This document shows, piece after piece, positions 54,119 to 63,255 of a stretch of 64,000 nucleotides of DNA. Source of the stretch: Leptolyngbya sp. NIES-3755 (lineage in GTDB: Bacteria > Cyanobacteriota > Cyanobacteriia > Leptolyngbyales > Leptolyngbyaceae); the NCBI GenBank assembly GCA_001548435.1, contig AP017308.1, positions 567,030 through 631,029 on the forward strand. The letters run 5' to 3'. The translations under genes and the position numbers were made by a program. Every line of letters begins with the position of its first letter. Within the stretch, counting starts at the first letter, position 1. The notes under the pieces were generated by a model. It searched no databases. It worked only from the letters and a program-made list of their open reading frames with translations, and was not told the DNA's origin.

Positions 54119-55102
54119 ATGAGCGTATTGATTGTGGGTGCGACTGGCACCTTGGGAAGACAGATTACTCGTCGCGCCTTAGATGAGGGATACAAGGTCC
54201 GCTGTCTAGTCCGTAGCCCCAGAAAAGCCGCCTTCTTGAAAGAGTGGGGAGCCGAACTCGTCACCGGAAATATTTGCTATCCGGAGACGCTACCAGCAGC
54301 GTTTGAAGGGGTCACTGCCGTGATCGATGCGGCAACCGCACGCGCAACCGATTCGCTCAGCATCAAACAAATCGATTGGACTGGCAAAGTTAACTTAATT
54401 CAAGCGGCGAAAAAGGCGGGAGTCGATCGATATATTTTCTTCTCGATCCTCGATGCCGAAAAATTCCCGAACGTTCCATTAATGGAAATTAAGACCTGCA
54501 CCGAGAAATTCTTGTCTGAGTCCGGTTTGAATTACACGATTCTTCGTCCCTGTGGATTCTTACAAGGTTTGATCGGTCAATACGCAATTCCAATTCTCGA
54601 AGGTCAAGGCGTTTGGGTGATGGGAAATACTGCCCCAACTGCTTATATGGATACGATCGATATTGCAAAATTCGCGGTTCAAGCGCTCAAAGTACCGGAA
54701 TCGATCGGTAAAACGCTTCCTGTAGTTGGCGCTAAAGCTTGGAGTTCAGATGAAATTATCAAGTTGTGTGAGCGGCTGTCTGGCAAAGAAGCAAAAGTCA
54801 CCAAAACACCGATCGGAGTCGTTCGGGCTTCTCGGAAGATTGCACAGTTCTTTCAATGGACTTGGAATATTGCCGATCGACTTGCCTTCACCGAAGTCGT
54901 CGCAACCGGAAGACCATTAACGGCTTCAATGGATGAGACTTATCAAATTTTGGGCTTGAATCCGCAAGAGATGACCACGCTGGAATCCTATATGCAGGAA
55001 TACTTCAGCCGCATCATGAAGAAGCTCAAAGAAGTCGAATATGCCCAAGAGCAAGCCAAGAAAAAGAAAGAACGCACCAAGAAAGCGTATCCTCGATTCT
55101 AA
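54119..55102 (+). CDS. ycf39: Ycf39/HCF244 atypical SDR
   Basis: NAD(P)-binding atypical SDR of 327 residues with VGATGTLGRQITRRALDEGY at 6-25. It lacks the usual Tyr-x3-Lys. The segments VRCLVRSPRKAAFLKEWGAE, RPCGFLQGLIGQYAIPILEG and the basic tail KKKKERTKKAYPRF are those of Ycf39, which works with Hlip proteins to assemble photosystem II reaction centres and deliver chlorophyll. NAD kinase follows after 40 bases, as in Synechocystis (recalled). Confidence 0.94.
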   Translation: MSVLIVGATGTLGRQITRRALDEGYKVRCLVRSPRKAAFLKEWGAELVTGNICYPETLPAAFEGVTAVIDAATARATDSLSIKQIDWTGKVNLIQAAKKAGVDRYIFFSILDAEKFPNVPLMEIKTCTEKFLSESGLNYTILRPCGFLQGLIGQYAIPILEGQGVWVMGNTAPTAYMDTIDIAKFAVQALKVPESIGKTLPVVGAKAWSSDEIIKLCERLSGKEAKVTKTPIGVVRASRKIAQFFQWTWNIADRLAFTEVVATGRPLTASMDETYQILGLNPQEMTTLESYMQEYFSRIMKKLKEVEYAQEQAKKKKERTKKAYPRF

Positions 55103-55142
55103 GATGAAAGATCGAATGATTATTTAGGATAGGTTTTTACTT

Positions 55143-56057
55143 GTGCCGAAAGCTGGCATTATCTACAACGATGGAAAAGAAATCGCTTGTCAAGTTGCGG
55201 AAGAAGTCAAAGACAAGCTGATTTCGCTCGGCTGGGAAGTGGTTCTCGCTCCTGGTGCGGGTGGGATTTTGGGATATGCCTCACCGGAAAGTCCGATTTG
55301 TCACACGCCCATCGATCGATTAGTTCCCCCTGGGTTTGATGCAGAGATGAAATTCGCGATCGTCCTCGGTGGCGATGGTACGGTTCTCTCTGCATTTCGC
55401 CAAGTCGCACCTTGCTATATTCCTTTACTCGCGGTGAATACCGGACATTTGGGATTTTTGACAGAGGTGTTGCTGGATCAATTACCAGATGCGATCGAGT
55501 CTCTTCTAGCAGGCGAATACGAAATCGAAGAACGTACGATGCTGCGAGTTCAGATTATTCGCGACGATGCGATGCTGTGGGAAGCGCTCTGTCTCAATGA
55601 GATGGTGCTGTACCGCGAACCGTTGACCAGTATGTGCCACTTTGAAATCGAAGTTGGACGGCATACTCGCGTCGATATTGCAGCCGATGGCATTATTCTT
55701 TCGACTCCGACAGGTTCGACTGCGTATTCCCTCTCGGCTGGAGGTCCGGTGATTGTTCCAGGCGTTCCAGTCATGATTCTAGTTCCGATTTGTCCGCATT
55801 CTCTAGCATCACGGGCATTAGTCTTTACGAATAGTGAACCTGTAACGATTTATCCAGCGAATCCGAATCGATTGGTTTTAACAGCAGACGGAAATGCGGG
55901 ATGCTATGTCTTTCCGAACGATCGAGTTTGTGTTCAGAAAGCGCCTTACCCGGCTCGTTTCGTCAGATTGCAACCCCCTGAATTCTTCCACGTGCTACGA
56001 GAAAAACTCGGTTGGGGCTTACCGCACGTCGCAAAACCTTCCTTAGAAGAATGTTAA
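55143..56057 (+). CDS. nadK: NAD kinase
   Basis: NAD kinase of 304 residues phosphorylating NAD to NADP. The [12 protein letters not shown] motif is near 79-90, [10 protein letters not shown] near 98-107 and the glycine-rich [16 protein letters not shown] near 188-203. GTG start at 55143. This copy has the cyanobacterial layout with about 300 residues; many cyanobacteria have two NAD kinases, and which one this corresponds to is not certain. In operon with ycf39. Confidence 0.95.
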   Translation: MPKAGIIYNDGKEIACQVAEEVKDKLISLGWEVVLAPGAGGILGYASPESPICHTPIDRLVPPGFDAEMKFAIVLGGDGTVLSAFRQVAPCYIPLLAVNTGHLGFLTEVLLDQLPDAIESLLAGEYEIEERTMLRVQIIRDDAMLWEALCLNEMVLYREPLTSMCHFEIEVGRHTRVDIAADGIILSTPTGSTAYSLSAGGPVIVPGVPVMILVPICPHSLASRALVFTNSEPVTIYPANPNRLVLTADGNAGCYVFPNDRVCVQKAPYPARFVRLQPPEFFHVLREKLGWGLPHVAKPSLEEC

Positions 56058-56137
56058 CGATTTTCTATAATTGAGGCACTTTCGACGATTCATACGTCTA
56101 TGGTTAAAATGGCGGCGTGAATTAAGCGGAATCAATT

Positions 56138-56827
56138 ATGAGTATTGCCGAAGCGACTCCATGCGTGTTGATTGTTGAAACCGATCAGGCTCTGGCACAT
56201 CATGTCAGTTCAGACCTGCAAGAATCGGGCTATGACACGATCGTCGTTCATGATTCACGGGCGGGACTGAGGCAAGCGATCGAGAAACATCCGTCGCTGA
56301 TTGTCGTCGATCGCTTACTCGAAGGTGATTCTGGTTTAACGTTTTGCCACGATCTTCGGACAACAGGCACTCGAATTCCGGTTCTGCTCTTGATGGCGCG
56401 GGATGCGGTTGACGATCGTGTCGCTTGCATCGAAGCAGGAGCGGATGATTATTTCCTCAAGCCGTATCGCTCTGAGGAATTTCTCAAACTTGTGCGGCTC
56501 TATCTCAAGCCCGATACACCCAGTAACGAGCAATTGCGGTTTGGGGATCTAGTATTGGATTTATCGACTCGTCAGGCTTTGCGAAATGGAAGAGCGATCG
56601 ATCTCACGATGAAAGAGTTCGAGTTGCTCAAATATTTGATGGAGCATCCACGCGAAGTTCTGACACGAGAGCAGATCCTAGAGAATGTGTGGGGTTACGA
56701 ATTTGGCGGTGAATCGAATGTGATTGAGGTCTATATTCGATATCTGCGCTTGAAAATTGAAGATGAAGGCGAAAAGCGTCTGATTCAAACGGTTCGCGGT
56801 GTTGGTTACGTCCTGAGAGAGTCATGA
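56138..56827 (+). CDS. nblR: OmpR-family response regulator, NblR-like
   Basis: Response regulator of 229 residues. Receiver domain at about 9-120 with phospho-acceptor Asp in LIVVDRLLEGDSG and Lys in DYFLKPYR; OmpR winged helix at about 130-228 (LTMKEFELLKYLMEHPREVL, then RGVGYVLRES). The segment LMARDAVDDRVACIEAGADD matches NblR, which controls phycobilisome degradation in Synechococcus under nutrient stress. Assignment to nblR is from memory of that sequence. It overlaps the DUF192 lipoprotein start by four bases. Confidence 0.8.
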   Translation: MSIAEATPCVLIVETDQALAHHVSSDLQESGYDTIVVHDSRAGLRQAIEKHPSLIVVDRLLEGDSGLTFCHDLRTTGTRIPVLLLMARDAVDDRVACIEAGADDYFLKPYRSEEFLKLVRLYLKPDTPSNEQLRFGDLVLDLSTRQALRNGRAIDLTMKEFELLKYLMEHPREVLTREQILENVWGYEFGGESNVIEVYIRYLRLKIEDEGEKRLIQTVRGVGYVLRES

Positions 56828-57342
56828 AATATCAAATCCTGTGTCTAAGTTTGGGAGTGCTGCTACTCGGTTGTTCTGCCGGAGCTTCACAACGTCTTGC
56901 CACCGATGCCAAACCTTCTGAGTCGCTCCCGATCGAGTCTCCTTCTACAATGGGTCAAATTTTGCCATTAACCGCATCTTTTCAAGTGCGAGACCAATTG
57001 ATCAAGCTAGAAGTCGCGAGAACGTCAGAAGAACAAGCAATGGGATTGATGTATCGAACAAGTTTGGCAGACGATCGCGGAATGCTGTTCCCATTTAATC
57101 CGCCTCGTCCCACTCAGTTTTGGATGAAAAATACCCTGATTCCGTTAGACATGCTGTTTCTGCGGAGAGGTGAAATTCGCGTAATTGAAGCGAATGTGCC
57201 ATCTTGTAAAGCTGATCCTTGTCCGACTTATGGATCTCCAACTGAAGACATTGATCAAGTGATCGAACTCAGAGCAGGTCGAGCCGCAGAACTTGGATTG
57301 AAAGTTGGCGATCGCATTACCATCCAACAAATTCGTAATTAA
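56824..57342 (+). CDS. DUF192 lipoprotein
   Basis: Lipoprotein of 172 residues. Signal peptide with lipobox LLLGC at about 13-17. DUF192 follows (about 50-165): VARTSEEQAMGLMYRTSLAD, GMLFPFNPPRPTQFWMKNTL, IPLDMLFLRRGEIRVIE and the last Gly-rich loop. The function of DUF192 is unknown; the fold is a small beta barrel. Start overlaps the nblR stop (ATGA), so translation is coupled. Confidence 0.88.
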   Translation: MKYQILCLSLGVLLLGCSAGASQRLATDAKPSESLPIESPSTMGQILPLTASFQVRDQLIKLEVARTSEEQAMGLMYRTSLADDRGMLFPFNPPRPTQFWMKNTLIPLDMLFLRRGEIRVIEANVPSCKADPCPTYGSPTEDIDQVIELRAGRAAELGLKVGDRITIQQIRN

Positions 57343-57796
57343 GGTAATCAATTAAAACTTATTGAATGTATAGACTCATCGTCCAATTGTTAACTCTTCT
57401 GGAAGGATTTCAGGTGTAACTGTATACTCGCTTACACTCTACTCCTACCAACATTTGTTACTAAGTGTGAGGAAGAATAACAAAACTGTAAAACCGATGA
57501 CAATTTACAACCAAACTTTAGATAGAGACATTCTCAGAAATCATCCCTTAAATTGGTGTTTCAGTCTAATTGCATAGAAGTTTGCACCTTTTTCTCTAGT
57601 AAGAGCAGCTTGAATCGAATAGAATTAGCGTGATTTTTTGTTTCTAACTCAGAACTTGCCCCTCGAATTAGACGATTCGTGTTCTTTCTTTTCGTAGTCC
57701 ACCTTTTCTACTGGCTACTTGCCTTTCTCAATCTCAATTTGCTTACGCATAATTGGGTTCAATTTTCTATTCTATTAACCCGAAGGTGACGGTCTG
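57343..57796. other. intergenic region
   Basis: About 450 bases, AT-rich. A 26-codon frame at 57497 lacks a good ribosome site. No tRNA, terminator with T run or repeat was recognised; the DUF2949 gene's promoter should be here. Confidence 0.4.
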
Positions 57797-57994
57797 ATGC
57801 TCACTGCCACACACTCAAAATTTATTCGCTTCCTCCAAGAAGAACTTTCACTCTCGACTTCTTCGATCGCGCTTGCTCTCCGTTACCGCGAACAAAATCC
57901 AGGACCGCTGCCGATGATTCTTTGGCAGTATGGGCTTGTGACGATCGACCAACTTGATCGAATCTATAACTGGCTAGAATCCTCCGATCGATAG
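57797..57994 (+). CDS. DUF2949 protein
   Basis: Small cyanobacterial protein of 65 residues: FIRFLQEELSLSTSSIALAL near 10-29, EQNPGPLPMILWQYGLVTID near 33-52, then LDRIYNWLES. The pattern is that of DUF2949, which looks like a short helical domain; function unknown. It lies 57 bases upstream of the glycosyltransferase operon but is not clearly part of it. Confidence 0.85.
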   Translation: MLTATHSKFIRFLQEELSLSTSSIALALRYREQNPGPLPMILWQYGLVTIDQLDRIYNWLESSDR

Positions 57995-58051
57995 ATTTCC
58001 CATCGCTCAGCCTGGCTTCACAGTGGATTGATTGTTTGTGGGGTTAGTGAT

Positions 58052-59188
58052 GTGAGGCTTCTATTTCTAGATCAAACGGGTAAGTCTGGCGGTGCAGAAC
58101 TTTGCTTGCTCGATATTGCAACGGCGTATCAAAATTCTTGCTTCGTTGGGTTGTTTGAAGATGGTGACTTTCGACAGCGTTTAGAGCAGCGAAAGATTCC
58201 GGTTCAAGTCTTAGCAGACAAAGCGATCGCGGTTCGGAAATCGAGTGGTGCGATCGCAGGCTTACGGAGTGTGAGCCAATTGATTCCTTTGATCAATCGG
58301 GTTGCTGCACTGAGTCGCAAGTATGACGCGATTTACGCGAATACCCAGAAAGCGTTAGTTGTGGGCGCGATCGCGAGTTCAATTTCTCGTCGTCCGCTTG
58401 TGTATCATTTGCACGATATTCTTTCTCCCGATCACTTTAGTTCAACGAATCGTCGATTGGCGGTTCTGATGGCGAATCGCACCAAGTTAGTGATTGCTAA
58501 TTCCGAAGCAAGTCGAGCCGCATTCATTGAAGCAGGTGGAAATCCAAAGCTTGTAGAAGTGGTTTATAACGGATTTAATCCAGATCAATATTTAACTGAA
58601 GTCGATACTCATCAATTGCGATCGTTGCTTGGGCTTCAAGAACGATTTGTGGTCGGACATTTCAGCCGTTTATCCCCGTGGAAAGGGCAGCATGTTTTAA
58701 TCGATGCCTTGCAACATTGCGATCCAACGATAAGCGCGATTTTTGTAGGTGATGCTTTATTCGGTGAACAAGAGTACGTTCAAAAACTACAGCAACAGGT
58801 TGATCGATTAAATTTGCACGATCGAGTTAAATTTCTCGGCTTTCGAGATGATGTGATTCCGCTGATGAAACTGTGTGATGTGGTCGCTCATACGTCGATC
58901 GCGGCTGAACCCTTTGGCAGAGTGATCGTAGAGTCGATGCTCTGTGGCAAACCTACGATCGCAGCAAAAGCAGGAGCCGCAACAGAATTAATTGATCCAG
59001 ATGTAACAGGTTGGCTCACTGCACCAAATGACCCGAAAGATCTGGCAAGCGCGATCGAACACTGTCGTCAATTTCAAACCGAAGTATTAAAAGTCGCAAC
59101 AACGGCTCAACAGCAAGCACAACAGAAATTTCAATTAGCCGAAACGAATGCTCAAATTCAACGGCATTTACAGAATAGATTGGTGTAG
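58052..59188 (+). CDS. GT4 family glycosyltransferase
   Basis: GT-B transferase of about 378 residues starting MRLLFLDQTGKSGGAELCLL (GTG at 58052, with GTGGGG before it; the TTG at 58028 adds eight non-family residues). Marks are FHLSRLSPWKGQ-type donor region (VGHFSRLSPWKGQ) near 206-218 and the E-x7-E motif in EPFGRVIVESMLCG. Cytoplasmic, extending a lipid-linked glycan. First of three GT4 genes leading to the SLBB exporter. Specificity unknown. Confidence 0.85.
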   Translation: MRLLFLDQTGKSGGAELCLLDIATAYQNSCFVGLFEDGDFRQRLEQRKIPVQVLADKAIAVRKSSGAIAGLRSVSQLIPLINRVAALSRKYDAIYANTQKALVVGAIASSISRRPLVYHLHDILSPDHFSSTNRRLAVLMANRTKLVIANSEASRAAFIEAGGNPKLVEVVYNGFNPDQYLTEVDTHQLRSLLGLQERFVVGHFSRLSPWKGQHVLIDALQHCDPTISAIFVGDALFGEQEYVQKLQQQVDRLNLHDRVKFLGFRDDVIPLMKLCDVVAHTSIAAEPFGRVIVESMLCGKPTIAAKAGAATELIDPDVTGWLTAPNDPKDLASAIEHCRQFQTEVLKVATTAQQQAQQKFQLAETNAQIQRHLQNRLV

Positions 59189-59315
59189 CCTTTCGGAGGG
59201 AATAGCTCGATCGACATATCGAATCGTTACGGATACTTTCTTGTCTTCCAAACTACAGAGAGACGCATCGATTACGAGGTTGCATCATGCTAAAGATCTG
59301 TTCTTGTGTTGAAAC

Positions 59316-60452
59316 ATGACCGTCAGTCAACTCACTGCCAAACCTTTGATTAGCGTCTTTCTTCCCACATTAGCGGGAGGAGGAGCCGAACGTGCCATGT
59401 TGTATTTGGCGATCGGGCTTGCAGAACGGGGATGGCGCGTCGATTTGGTTTTGGCTGAAGTTCGAGGAGAATATCTTGCGCTCGTTCCACCTGATGTACG
59501 GCTGATCGATCTACGAGCAAAGTTTCCGCTGATTGTGTCGAAAACGATCGCGCTTCGTCGCTATTTAGAGAAAGAACAGCCTGCAATCCTATTCTCAGCA
59601 TTAGACATTCTCAGTTCCGCATATTGGGCGCGATCTAAAACTGTCCAAACTCAAATCGTGATGTGTGTTCAGACTTATCTATCTGAGCAGTTCAAAAACC
59701 ATCAAGGGCAAACCTTTGGAAAATTACGATCGCGGATGGTGCGCTGGCTCTATCCCAAATGCAATGCGATCGTGGCAGCTTCAATTGGAACCGCCGAGGA
59801 TGTCTCTGGATTAACAGGAATACCGCTCGATCGCATTCAAGTCATTTACAATCCGGTGATCACGCAGGAAGTTTTTCAGAAAAGCGAAGTCGAGATCGAT
59901 CACCCGTGGTTCAAATCAGGAGAACCACCTGTGATTTTGGGAATCGGGCGACTGGTTAGCCAGAAAGACTTCCCCACGCTGATTACTGCCTTTGCAAAAG
60001 TGCGTGAGAATCGTCCTGCACGACTGATGATTCTAGGTGAAGGAGACGATCGCGCTTCATTAGAAGAACTGATTCAAAAATTGGGTCTTGAATCCGATGT
60101 GGCACTGCCCGGATTTACAGACAATCCTTATGCTTATTTATCGAAAGCAGCGCTCTTTGTTTTATCTTCTCGATTTGAAGGATTCGGAAATGTGGTTGCG
60201 GAAGCACTTGCTTGTAGTGCACCTGTTGTTTCTACGGACTGTCCGAGTGGACCTGCGGAAATTCTCGATCGCGGAAAATACGGTAGGCTAATTCCAGTCG
60301 CTGATCCATCAGCCATGACGACCGCCATTCTAGAAATGTTAGATTCACCTGTCGATCGTGCCGCTCTGAAACAACGCTCTTTGGAATTCGAGCGCGATCG
60401 CATCGTTGATCAGTACGTTGATTTTATCGAACGATTACTTGCAGCCCGCTGA
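59316..60452 (+). CDS. GT4 family glycosyltransferase
   Basis: GT-B transferase of 378 residues: ISVFLPTLAGGGAERAMLYL at 12-31 (GGAER acceptor loop), ILGIGRLVSQKDFPTLITAF near 209-228, and the donor motif FEGFGNVVAEALAC near 288-301, followed by CPSGPAEIL. The GGAER and CPSGPAEI motifs resemble transferases adding GalNAc or similar to a polyprenyl-linked chain, for example PglJ-like enzymes; exact sugar unknown. The stop shares a base with the next start (TGATG at 60450-60454). Confidence 0.87.
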   Translation: MTVSQLTAKPLISVFLPTLAGGGAERAMLYLAIGLAERGWRVDLVLAEVRGEYLALVPPDVRLIDLRAKFPLIVSKTIALRRYLEKEQPAILFSALDILSSAYWARSKTVQTQIVMCVQTYLSEQFKNHQGQTFGKLRSRMVRWLYPKCNAIVAASIGTAEDVSGLTGIPLDRIQVIYNPVITQEVFQKSEVEIDHPWFKSGEPPVILGIGRLVSQKDFPTLITAFAKVRENRPARLMILGEGDDRASLEELIQKLGLESDVALPGFTDNPYAYLSKAALFVLSSRFEGFGNVVAEALACSAPVVSTDCPSGPAEILDRGKYGRLIPVADPSAMTTAILEMLDSPVDRAALKQRSLEFERDRIVDQYVDFIERLLAAR

Positions 60453-61534
60453 TGCGAATCCTTCACGTTCTCAACCATGTTCAAGATATTGGTAATGGCA
60501 TTGTTAACGCCGCGATCGATCTGGCTTGCTATCAAGCCCAAGCCGGATTTGAGGTCGCGATCGTCTCCAGTGGCGGCGAATATGAATCTTTGATGAAGCA
60601 ATATCAGATCCGGCATTTTATGATCGCAGAATTACGATCGCCCTTTGAAGTATTGGATATTACCAAAAAATTTAGAGAAATTACGCAAGTGTTTTCACCC
60701 GATGTTGTCCATACGCACATGATGACCGGGGTGATTCTTGCAAAACTACTCCGTGGAAATTCAAGCTACGTCCTGATTTCAACCGTTCACAACGAATGGC
60801 AATACCATGCAGTTTTAATGGGAATTGCCGATCGTGTCATCGCAGTCAGTCAAGCCGTTTCACGATCGATGCACCATCGAGGTATCCCTATACGGAAATT
60901 ACATGTCGTTACGAATGGCACGATTGGAACCCCTAGACATCCCTCGATCGATCGCGTCAAACCCTTGTCACTCAAGCATCCTGCTATTACAACCGTAGCC
61001 GGACTGTATCACCGCAAAGGAATATATGACTTAATTGAAGCCTTTGTGCAGATAGCTGACGAACATCCAACCGCCCATCTATATTTGGTAGGAAACGGTC
61101 CTCATCGGGCAGCGTTTGAGCGGCAAGCGAAAAACACCCCCCACCAAGCGCGGATTCACTTTGAGGGATTTCAAACTGAACCGCAACGCTACCTCCTGGC
61201 AACGGATGTATTCGTCCTTGCCTCACGCCAAGAACCCTTTGGACTGGCACTCTCGGAGGCGCGGGAAGCTGGATGTGCGATCGTTGCCAGCGACGTAGAC
61301 GGGATTCCGGAAGTTCTAGACGGAGGCAATGCGGGACAACTCGTTCCCGTCGGAGATGTAAAGGCACTGTCTGAAGCCCTTTCGGGGTTGCTAAAGTGCC
61401 CAGAAGACCTGGAAACTTGGAAAATTCGCGCCCAGACTAATATAGACTGGCTGCGAGTGGAACGAGTGCATCAGGAAACGCTTGGGGTGTATCAGGCTGC
61501 GATCGCAGAAATGAATCGGACTGTTTGTGCTTAG
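60452..61534 (+). CDS. GT4 family glycosyltransferase
   Basis: GT-B transferase of 360 residues: MRILHVLNHVQDIGNGIVNA at the start, TTVAGLYHRKGIYDLIEAF near 177-195 and the donor motif QEPFGLALSEAREAG near 259-273, then IPEVL. The frame begins within the TGA of the preceding gene, so translation is coupled. It ends 16 bases before the SLBB protein start. Predicted to add a sugar to the same glycan as its neighbours. Confidence 0.86.
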   Translation: MRILHVLNHVQDIGNGIVNAAIDLACYQAQAGFEVAIVSSGGEYESLMKQYQIRHFMIAELRSPFEVLDITKKFREITQVFSPDVVHTHMMTGVILAKLLRGNSSYVLISTVHNEWQYHAVLMGIADRVIAVSQAVSRSMHHRGIPIRKLHVVTNGTIGTPRHPSIDRVKPLSLKHPAITTVAGLYHRKGIYDLIEAFVQIADEHPTAHLYLVGNGPHRAAFERQAKNTPHQARIHFEGFQTEPQRYLLATDVFVLASRQEPFGLALSEAREAGCAIVASDVDGIPEVLDGGNAGQLVPVGDVKALSEALSGLLKCPEDLETWKIRAQTNIDWLRVERVHQETLGVYQAAIAEMNRTVCA

Positions 61535-61550
61535 GAGACTAAAAGGATTT

Positions 61551-63011
61551 ATGGATTTGAATTCAGCAGTTAGAAAGGTTCAGCCTAACCCGCTGATGCT
61601 GGCAACGCTACTCGGATTGGTGGCAACCGCGACTCCTGTTATGGCGCAAAGTGCAGGAACTCGCCCACCCGCTCAACAATCCGCGCCTGCTGTGCGAGTG
61701 GATGAGGGCTACTTACTTGGTTCCGGCGATCGTGTCCGCATTGATATTTTCGGAGTTCCGGAGTACAGCGGTGAATACCAAGTCATGTCCGATGGTTCGA
61801 TCAATCTGCCTCTAGCAGGCGGCGTTTCGGTACAAGGACTGACATTAAGACAAGCTTCGGATACGTTGTCTCGTCGCTATAGCGAATATTTAACTCGTCC
61901 GGTGATTACGGTCAGTCTGTTGGCGGCTCGTCCGATTCAGGTGGCAATGTCTGGAGAGGTTTCGCGTCCTGGAACGTATACAACCACGCTCGGTGACACT
62001 AGAATTCCGACCCTCAGCCGCATGGTACAAATGGCAGGCGGTATCAAGCAATCTGCCGATCTCAAGCAGGTCGAAATTATTCGTCGTCGTCCCGGTGGTG
62101 GTGGAACTCAGAATTTCAGAGTTGATTTGAGCCGCTTGCTAACTGCTGGCGATCTGTCTCAAGATATTCAACTGCGCGATGGTGACACCGTTGTGATCCC
62201 GGCTGCGGCTGCTTTGAACCCAGCGCTTTCTAGCGAATTGTCCAACTCTAGTTTGGCAGCCAGTTTCGATCGACCAATCAGCGTCATCGTTGCGGGTGAA
62301 GTGAATCGTCCAGGTCCGCAGACCGTTCGGGGTGAAACGATTGCTCAACCCGATCCGACTGCCACTCCTGCCGCTCCTGGAGCCGCTCCTGTTACAACCG
62401 TGACTCAGCGATTAAGAGCACCCACGGTCACAAGAGCACTTCAGCAAGCAGGCGGTATCACTCAACGTGCTAACATTCGCGATGTTGAGATCCGCCGAAC
62501 CGTCTCGAATGGGACTGAGCAAGTGATCAAAGTTAACTTGATGAGCTTGCTGCGAGAAGGAGACGCGAAACAGGACATCATCCTGCAAGAAGGCGATCGT
62601 GTCATCGTACCGATGGCGACTGCAAGCGTTACGCCTGAAGATGCAGCAATTATGGGACGCGGTGTAATTTCTCCAGAGTTGATCACTGTGAACGTTGTGG
62701 GTCAGGTCGAACGTCCGGGAGCCGTTCAGGTCGCACCGTATACGACGATGAACCAGGCAATTTTGGCAGCAGGCGGATTTGCGCGAGGTGCAAAACGCAA
62801 TGAAGTGGAATTTATCCGACTTCAGCCGAATGGAGCCGTCGATCGACGAAATGTGAACGTTGATTTCTCGCGTGGAATTGACCAAGCGAGTAACCCACCC
62901 CTGCAAGCGGGCGATACGATCGTCATTCGGAAGACTGGCTTCCAGAGCTTTACGGAAGGCATTGGAACTGTTTTAGGTCCTGCACTTGGTATCTTTGGAA
63001 TCTTCCGTTAA
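61551..63011 (+). CDS. SLBB-domain polysaccharide export protein (Wza-like)
   Basis: Exported protein of 486 residues. A signal peptide ends near ATPVMAQ (about residues 1-33). The Poly_export domain follows (YLLGSGDRVRIDIFGVPEYS near 54-73; LPLAGGVSVQGLTLRQA), then three SLBB repeats (VAMSGEVSRPGTY; VIVAGEVNRPGPQ; VNVVGQVERPGAV). No lipobox Cys follows the signal, unlike Wza, so outer-membrane anchoring may differ. It likely forms the export conduit with the BY-kinase at 10531. The ATG at 61551 (AAGGA nearby) replaces a GTG at 61527. A long terminator follows. Confidence 0.92.
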   Translation: MDLNSAVRKVQPNPLMLATLLGLVATATPVMAQSAGTRPPAQQSAPAVRVDEGYLLGSGDRVRIDIFGVPEYSGEYQVMSDGSINLPLAGGVSVQGLTLRQASDTLSRRYSEYLTRPVITVSLLAARPIQVAMSGEVSRPGTYTTTLGDTRIPTLSRMVQMAGGIKQSADLKQVEIIRRRPGGGGTQNFRVDLSRLLTAGDLSQDIQLRDGDTVVIPAAAALNPALSSELSNSSLAASFDRPISVIVAGEVNRPGPQTVRGETIAQPDPTATPAAPGAAPVTTVTQRLRAPTVTRALQQAGGITQRANIRDVEIRRTVSNGTEQVIKVNLMSLLREGDAKQDIILQEGDRVIVPMATASVTPEDAAIMGRGVISPELITVNVVGQVERPGAVQVAPYTTMNQAILAAGGFARGAKRNEVEFIRLQPNGAVDRRNVNVDFSRGIDQASNPPLQAGDTIVIRKTGFQSFTEGIGTVLGPALGIFGIFR

Positions 63012-63031
63012 TTTTCCGTTCAGTCCGATCC

Positions 63032-63080
63032 AAAGGGAATGAGGCTTGATTAGGATAAAGACAGCCTTGTTCCCTTTTTT
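63032..63080 (+). terminator. intrinsic terminator of the export operon
   Basis: AAAGGGAA (63032-63039) pairs with TTCCCTTT (63070-63077), and AGGCT (63042-63046) with AGCCT (63063-63067), separated by a TG/TG internal loop; T run at 63075-63080. Confidence 0.9.
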
Positions 63081-63255
63081 CGATGATTTGGAAAACTAAT
63101 CACTCAGTTAAGGAGATTAAATCACTCTTTATTCTGAGGCAGGAAGCTGGAGAACCCAGTACACTGAATCAGAGCGAACTTCTACTTCATTCCGGGAGAA
63201 TGGGTGAGTGAGTAATCACAGTGATACTGGTCGATCGCGCAGGATGGTGAAGTAG

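Noticed and set aside
57497-57577. 26-codon frame in the DUF192-DUF2949 gap
   Set aside because: No Shine-Dalgarno sequence and no hydrophobic or conserved pattern.
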